A stretch of 10,624 nt of DNA from DASSHA01 sp035693145 (GTDB taxonomy: Bacteria > Chloroflexota > Limnocylindria > Limnocylindrales > CSP1-4): assembly GCA_035693145.1 (NCBI GenBank), contig DASSHA010000013.1, positions 1 through 10,624 of the forward strand, given 5' to 3'. Numbering within the stretch: the stretch's first letter is position 1; each line of letters begins with the position of its first letter. Both the position numbers and the translations under genes were made by a program. Below, piece after piece: positions 7,453-10,624 of this stretch. The notes under the pieces are model-generated. The model searched no databases, was not told the origin of the DNA, and worked only from the letters and a program-made list of their open reading frames with translations.

Positions 7453-8250
7453 GTGACGCGCCCCGAGCGCGATCTCGTGGCCGCCATCCGGCTCGAGCTC
7501 GCCGGGATCGAGCCGGCGCGGCGATGCGATCGGCTGGCTGAGGCGACCGCGCTCGCAGGCGCGCCCGCCCGCCGCCGCCGGGAGCTGGCGCGGACCTCGT
7601 TCCGGCTCGCCCGCGAGGCGGGCGACGGCGGCCCGTTCGACTGGCGGCAGGCCGCCGAGCATTGCCGGCTGGCGTGGCTGCGCGGCATCTTCCTGGCCCA
7701 CGGTTCGCTCAGCCTCGCCGCGGGTCGTGCGCATCTCGAGTTCGTCGTCGCCCCGGGCGACGCCGCGGTCCTCGCGGAGCGGCTCAACGACCTGGAGCTG
7801 CCCGCGGCCGTCCGGTTTCGGCGCGGCGCCGGCGTCGTGACCTGGAAGAGCGGCGAACGGATCGCGACATTCCTGCGCAGGATCGGCGCGGGAGCCGCGC
7901 TGCTCGAGCTCGAGGCTCGTCAGGTCTCACGCTCGGTGCGCGGCGATCTCAATCGCGTCGTCAACGCCGAGTCAGCGAACCTGCAGCGGGCCGTCCTCGC
8001 CGCCGGCCGTCAGCTGGCGGCGATCGACGCGCTCGAGGCCGACGGACGGCTCGCCGGGCAGCCGTACACCGTCCGGCTCGTCGCGGACGCCCGGCGTGCG
8101 ACACCGGAGGCGACGCTGACCGAGCTCGCCGAGCGCCTCGCGCTCCACCGGTCGGCCGTCCAACGGGCCTTCGATCGTGTCGAGCAGCTTGCCCTGCATG
8201 ACGATCGCGACGACCCGGGGCTCGCCCGCGCCGGGCGGCGTGCCGGCTGA
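7453..8250 (+). CDS. whiA: WhiA-like DNA-binding regulator, shortened
   Basis: WhiA joins a degenerate LAGLIDADG homing-endonuclease fold to a helix-turn-helix. It is a sporulation regulator in Streptomyces and affects division and chromosome segregation in Bacillus. The 265-residue product is assigned from the second LAGLIDADG half (LRGIFLAHGSLSL, 76-88, then AHLEFVV), the link SGERIATFLRRIGAGAALLE (133-152), the C-terminal RVVNAESANLQRAV (168-181) and the helix-turn-helix region (about 216-246). Family members are commonly 310-330 residues. The loss is concentrated in the first LAGLIDADG half, where only about 35-40 residues separate the N-terminal helix from the second half. The usual SKSGVNHR-like recognition segment reads HRSAVQRAF. 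GTG 7453, two bases after yvcK, is preferred to longer readings that run back through yvcK. Position after rapZ-yvcK strongly supports the call. Confidence 0.88.
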   Translation: MTRPERDLVAAIRLELAGIEPARRCDRLAEATALAGAPARRRRELARTSFRLAREAGDGGPFDWRQAAEHCRLAWLRGIFLAHGSLSLAAGRAHLEFVVAPGDAAVLAERLNDLELPAAVRFRRGAGVVTWKSGERIATFLRRIGAGAALLELEARQVSRSVRGDLNRVVNAESANLQRAVLAAGRQLAAIDALEADGRLAGQPYTVRLVADARRATPEATLTELAERLALHRSAVQRAFDRVEQLALHDDRDDPGLARAGRRAG

Positions 8251-8303
8251 GCAGGTGGTCCGCGGACGGCGTGCAGGCTCGCGGGCAGCGGTCGCGGCAC
8301 CTC

Positions 8304-8312
8304 TGGCATGAT
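8304..8312 (+). promoter_or_regulatory. Possible extended -10 of a leaderless tpiA transcript
   Basis: TG-G-CATGAT resembles an extended -10 element with CA in place of TA. Six bases (8313-8318) separate it from the GTG at 8319, which places the expected +1 on the G of the start codon. No Shine-Dalgarno sequence is present in the 68-base gap after whiA, consistent with a leaderless start. Confidence 0.35.
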
Positions 8313-8318
8313 CGCCCG

Positions 8319-9119
8319 GTGGCTCCCGCAGCACGCCCGGTCATCGTCGTCGCGAACTGGAAGATGCACACGACGCCGGCCGATGCCGGAGAGCTCGCGA
8401 CGCTCATCGCCCGCCGGACGAACGAGCCGGACGTCGTCCGTGTGCTCTGCCCGCCGTTCGTCTGTCTCGCGGCCGTTCGCGATGCGCTCGCTGCAGAACC
8501 GGCCGGACGCGACGTCGGCGTGGGGGCGCAGAACGTCCACAACGAGGTCGCCGGCGCGTACACCGGCGAGGTCAGCGCGGCGATGCTCGACGGTCTCGCG
8601 AGCTGGGTCATCGTCGGCCACAGCGAGCGCCGCCGCGACGCGTGTGAGACGGACGAGCTGATCAACGAGAAGATCCGGCGCGCGGCGGAGGCCGGTCTTC
8701 GGACGATCCTGTGCGTCGGGGAGCAGCTCGACGACCACGATGCCGAACGCGCCGGGGACGTCGTCACCGGCCAGGTCATCGGCTGCCTCGAGGGCATCGA
8801 ACCTCCGCCCGGGCTGACGATCGCGTACGAGCCGTGCTGGGCGATCGGGACGGGCCGGACGGCGCGCGGGTCCGACGCGGCGGCGATGGCCGAAACGATC
8901 CGCGGCACGCTCGCCGCCCTCGGGCACGAAGCCGCCGCCGCCCGCGTCCCGATCCTCTACGGCGGCTCGGTGACCAGCGCGACCATCGGCGAGTTCCTGG
9001 CGGAACCTGCCATCGACGGCGCGCTCGTCGGGGGCGCATCGCTCAAGCCCGACGAGATGGCCGGCATCGTCGCTCGGGCGGCGCTGACGGCGCGCGCCCG
9101 TCGCGGCGCGGTCGCCTGA
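8319..9119 (+). CDS. tpiA: Triosephosphate isomerase
   Basis: TpiA interconverts dihydroxyacetone phosphate and glyceraldehyde 3-phosphate in glycolysis and gluconeogenesis. The 266-residue TIM barrel has all catalytic residues: N13 and K15 in VANWKMH, H101 in VIVGHSERR, and E171 in AYEPCWAIGTG, the start of the mobile lid. The phosphate-binding motifs YGGSV and ALVGGASL are also intact, as are GAQNVH and GAYTGEVS. The start is set at GTG 8319, seven residues before the first beta strand; the frame stays open to 8271 but the extra residues match nothing in the family. It follows whiA by 68 bases and precedes gpmA by 27. In many Firmicutes and Actinobacteria tpiA sits with gap and pgk at this spot; both are absent here. 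Confidence 0.97.
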   Translation: MAPAARPVIVVANWKMHTTPADAGELATLIARRTNEPDVVRVLCPPFVCLAAVRDALAAEPAGRDVGVGAQNVHNEVAGAYTGEVSAAMLDGLASWVIVGHSERRRDACETDELINEKIRRAAEAGLRTILCVGEQLDDHDAERAGDVVTGQVIGCLEGIEPPPGLTIAYEPCWAIGTGRTARGSDAAAMAETIRGTLAALGHEAAAARVPILYGGSVTSATIGEFLAEPAIDGALVGGASLKPDEMAGIVARAALTARARRGAVA

Positions 9120-9137
9120 GCCGCGACGCGACCACCC

Positions 9138-9143
9138 GGAGGA
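9138..9143 (+). promoter_or_regulatory. Strong ribosome binding site of gpmA (GGAGGA)
   Basis: GGAGGA ends 3 bases before the gpmA ATG at 9147, a short but usable spacing. It is the clearest Shine-Dalgarno sequence in the window, in contrast to rapZ, tatC and tpiA, which have none that I can see. Confidence 0.65.
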
Positions 9144-9146
9144 CCC

Positions 9147-9896
9147 ATGCCCGATCTCGTCCTGCTCCGCCACGGCGAAAGCACCTGGAACCGTGAGAAC
9201 CGGTTCACCGGCTGGACTGACGTCGACCTCTCGGAGCAGGGGAGAGTCGAGGCCGCTGACGCCGCGACGCTCCTGCGGGACGAAGGATTCACGTTCGACG
9301 TGGCGTACACCTCGGTCCTGCGCCGCGCGATCCGGACGCTCTGGATCGTCCTCGACGAGATGGACCGGATGTGGATCCCGGTCCACAACAGCTGGCGGCT
9401 CAACGAGCGCCACTACGGCGCGCTCCAGGGGCTGAACAAGGCCGAGACTGCGGCCGAGTTCGGCGAGGAGCAGGTGATGATCTGGCGACGCAGCTACGAC
9501 ATCCCGCCGCCGCCACTCGATCCCGGCGACGAACGGTCCGCCGCGCGCGACCCGCGCTACGCACAAGTTCCGCCCGACGAGCTGCCACGCTCGGAGTCGC
9601 TCGCCGACACCGTCGCGCGGTTCCTGCCGTACTGGGAGTCGACGATCGCGCCCGCGCTCCGCGAGGGCCGGCGTCCGATCGTCGCCGCCCACGGCAACAG
9701 CCTGCGGGCCCTCGTGAAGTACCTCGACGGGGTTTCGGACGCGGAGATCGTCGGGCTGAACATCCCGACGGGCATCCCGCTCGTCTACACGCTCGACGAT
9801 GCCCTGCGGCCGACCGGGCACCGTTATCTCGGCGACGCGGACGCCGCCGCCGCGAAGGCCGCTGCGGTCGCCGCGCAAGGGCGCGCCGGCCGCTGA
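9147..9896 (+). CDS. gpmA: 2,3-bisphosphoglycerate-dependent phosphoglycerate mutase
   Basis: This cofactor-dependent mutase interconverts 3- and 2-phosphoglycerate through a phosphohistidine. The 249-residue length matches the family. LLRHGESTWN (6-15) contains the phosphorylated H9, followed by FTGWTDVDLSEQG (20-32), YTSVLRRAIRT (54-64), WRLNERHYGALQG (83-95) with the acid E87, and the second active-site histidine H182 in AAHGNSLRALVKY (180-192). NIPTGIPLVY near the C-terminus is also typical. An Ala-rich tail closes the protein. It lies 27 bases after tpiA and is likely co-transcribed with it. Many related glycolytic operons carry the cofactor-independent GpmI here instead, so the choice of isoenzyme is notable. 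Confidence 0.97.
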   Translation: MPDLVLLRHGESTWNRENRFTGWTDVDLSEQGRVEAADAATLLRDEGFTFDVAYTSVLRRAIRTLWIVLDEMDRMWIPVHNSWRLNERHYGALQGLNKAETAAEFGEEQVMIWRRSYDIPPPPLDPGDERSAARDPRYAQVPPDELPRSESLADTVARFLPYWESTIAPALREGRRPIVAAHGNSLRALVKYLDGVSDAEIVGLNIPTGIPLVYTLDDALRPTGHRYLGDADAAAAKAAAVAAQGRAGR

Positions 9897-9933
9897 CGCG
9901 GGGTTACGCCGGTCGGGTCGCGGGGAGACGCTG

Positions 9934-9942
9934 TGCTAGCAT
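9934..9942 (+). promoter_or_regulatory. Extended -10 promoter of secG (TGCTAGCAT)
   Basis: TG-C-TAGCAT is a good extended -10 box, 34 bases before the secG ATG and inside the 80-base gap after gpmA. The 12 bases at 9929-9940 are identical to those before tatA. No well-placed -35 is visible. Confidence 0.65.
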
Positions 9943-9976
9943 CCGGCGGTCCCAGTCACTCGAGGGTTGTTCGACC

Positions 9977-10207
9977 ATGAACCCGTTCCTGGCCATCGGC
10001 CAGATCCTCGTCAGCATCGCGTTGATGGCCGCGGTTCTGCTCCAGTCGCGCGGGACGGGGCTGTCCGGGACGTTCGGCGGCGATTCCGCGGTGTACCGGA
10101 GCCGCCGCGGCATCGAACGGCGCCTCTGGCAGTTCACGATCGCCCTGGCGGTCCTGTTCGTCCTCTTCTCGCTCGTCTCGTTCCTGTTTGCGCCGACGAC
10201 CGCCTAG
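9977..10207 (+). CDS. secG: Preprotein translocase subunit SecG
   Basis: SecG is the small auxiliary subunit of the SecYEG channel that stimulates SecA-driven export. The 76-residue protein has two hydrophobic segments (about 4-22 and 53-71) joined by a short loop. The first ends in AVLLQSRGTGLSGTFGG, the family's most conserved stretch, and the loop continues with the typical SRRGIERRLWQFT. The ATG at 9977 begins MNPFLAIGQI, the usual N-terminal helix. The frame is open far upstream through gpmA, but that part is only the shadow of gpmA. secG after the triose-phosphate genes is a known arrangement in Gram-positive lineages. Its own promoter makes it at least partly independent of gpmA. Confidence 0.93.
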   Translation: MNPFLAIGQILVSIALMAAVLLQSRGTGLSGTFGGDSAVYRSRRGIERRLWQFTIALAVLFVLFSLVSFLFAPTTA

Positions 10208-10240
10208 GTCCGACTGGAATGGCGGGCCAGGGCGTTCGGC

Positions 10241-10249
10241 TGCTAAACT
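10241..10249 (+). promoter_or_regulatory. Extended -10 promoter of the tRNA-Leu pair (TGCTAAACT)
   Basis: TG-C-TAAACT is the third element in the window of the form TGCTAnnnT. It lies 34 bases after the secG stop and about 46 before the first tRNA, so the transcript would start near 10255-10257. The spacing suits a stable-RNA promoter; I cannot identify a -35. Confidence 0.6.
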
Positions 10250-10258
10250 CCGCGCTCG

Positions 10259-10283
10259 TCGTCGATCCTTTCGGGATCGGCGA
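10259..10283 (+). other. Ten-base-pair hairpin in the tRNA leader
   Basis: TCGTCGATCC (10259-10268) pairs with GGATCGGCGA (10274-10283) around the loop TTTCG, giving ten pairs of which one is U-G. It falls between the promoter and the first tRNA-Leu and would sit at the very 5' end of the precursor RNA. There is no T-run after it, so it is unlikely to be an intrinsic terminator for secG. It may protect or shape the precursor for processing. Confidence 0.55.
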
Positions 10284-10295
10284 GCGCTTGGCCGG

Positions 10296-10384
10296 GCCGA
10301 GGTGGCGGAATTGGTAGACGCGCTAGCCTCAGGAGCTAGTGCCTCGTAAGGGGCGTATGGGTTCAAATCCCTTCCTCGGTACCA
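10296..10384 (+). tRNA. tRNA-Leu (anticodon CAG)
   Basis: This is a complete class II tRNA with the CCA end encoded. The acceptor GCCGAGG (10296-10302) pairs with CCTCGGT (10374-10380), leaving a G-U at the first pair. The D stem is GCG/CGC. The anticodon stem CTAGC/GCTAG encloses a seven-base loop with CAG at 10330-10332, which reads CUG. The long variable arm is a five-pair stem with a GTAA tetraloop (10341-10354), as expected for leucine. The T stem ATGGG/CCCTT has a T-T mismatch at the second pair around a normal TTCAAAT loop. The discriminator base is A (10381). Confidence 0.96.
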
Positions 10385-10415
10385 CTCCCTCGGTGGCCGA
10401 ACGCTCGACATCCGG

Positions 10416-10500
10416 GCCCAGGTGGCGGAATTGGTATACGCGTACGTTTGAGGGGCGTATGAGGCAACTCATCCGGGTTCAAGTCCCGGCCTGGGCACCA
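10416..10500 (+). tRNA. tRNA-Leu (anticodon GAG)
   Basis: This is the second class II tRNA, 31 bases after the first and probably on the same transcript. The acceptor GCCCAGG (10416-10422) pairs fully with CCTGGGC (10490-10496), followed by discriminator A and encoded CCA. The anticodon loop (10448-10454) carries GAG at 10450-10452, reading CUC (and CUU by wobble). The variable arm is TGAG/CTCA with a GCAA tetraloop (10460-10471). The T stem CCGGG/CCCGG is perfect around TTCAAGT. With the CAG tRNA it covers the leucine codons most used in the genes of this window. Confidence 0.97.
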
Positions 10501-10520
10501 CTCCTTTCCTGATTCCAATT

Positions 10521-10624
10521 CGCGCGGCTCCGCTGGCCGCTCGGCCGCTCGGGTTTCGCGCCGCGTCCCTCGCGCCCCGCCCCGCCCCGCCTTGCCCTCG
10601 CCCCGCGGCCCCTCGCGCCGCGTG
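10521..10624. repeat. C-rich low-complexity tail with short repeats
   Basis: GGCCGCTC is repeated directly in tandem at 10535-10542 and 10543-10550. CCCCG is repeated three times at 10575-10589. The ten-base CCCTCGCGCC occurs at 10567-10576 and again at 10610-10619. No gene is recognisable. It begins about 20 bases after a tRNA 3' end and runs to the window edge, so its full extent is unknown. Confidence 0.5.

Noticed and set aside
8010..9878. Long open frame of 622 codons on the minus strand
   Set aside because: It lies antisense to whiA, tpiA, gpmA, whose catalytic motifs are intact. Its product is Arg/Asp-rich with no recognisable domain, a usual by-product of GC-rich codon use.
9371..9976. 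Longer secG start inside gpmA
   Set aside because: SecG begins with its first membrane helix at ATG 9977, and the extra residues are a frame-shifted copy of gpmA.
10390..10400. Small hairpin TCGG-TGG-CCGA between the two tRNAs as a terminator
   Set aside because: It has only four pairs and no T-run; the tRNAs are more likely co-transcribed.
1..10624. CRISPR array, insertion sequence, toxin-antitoxin or defence genes
   Set aside because: No regularly spaced repeats, transposase motifs, terminal inverted repeats or small paired regulatory genes were found; all genes are recognisable housekeeping families or the propeller protein.

Overview
The window is a gene-dense, very GC-rich stretch with every supported gene on the + strand. 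It is a housekeeping chromosomal segment rather than a mobile or defence island. The combination of rapZ-yvcK-whiA followed by tpiA, a phosphoglycerate mutase and secG, a YvcK with two N-terminal membrane helices, GTG/TTG starts and TAnnnT-type -10 boxes suggests a high-GC member of the Chloroflexota (perhaps a Limnocylindria/Ellin6529-like lineage). The exact class is inference. Actinobacteria share part of the gene order but usually keep gap and pgk in it.

Layout: (1) 1-1717, recJ, missing only its first residues, overlapped by 4 bp by a membrane-anchored PD40/TolB-type beta-propeller protein of unknown role (1714-2961). (2) 3038-3913, pyrF (OMP decarboxylase). (3) 3974-5137, tatA and tatC, the twin-arginine export machinery, with a clear extended -10 box overlapping the end of pyrF. 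(4) 5155-8250, rapZ, yvcK and whiA, the conserved trio for nucleotide-linked and cell-wall/carbon regulation. WhiA is unusually short and YvcK is membrane-anchored. (5) 8319-9896, the glycolytic genes tpiA and gpmA. (6) 9977-10207, secG, with its own extended -10 box. (7) 10296-10500, two tRNA-Leu genes (anticodons CAG and GAG) with encoded CCA ends and a promoter plus leader hairpin in front. The last 124 bases are C-rich low-complexity DNA.

Together the genes cover DNA repair (recJ), pyrimidine synthesis (pyrF), the two protein export routes (tatAC, secG), control of central carbon and cell-envelope metabolism (rapZ-yvcK-whiA) and triose/3-carbon glycolysis (tpiA, gpmA). I did not find a new multi-gene system. 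The points most worth a second look are a shared 12-base promoter element in front of tatA and secG, apparently leaderless starts for rapZ and tpiA, the shortened WhiA, and the absence of gap-pgk from an otherwise familiar gene order.
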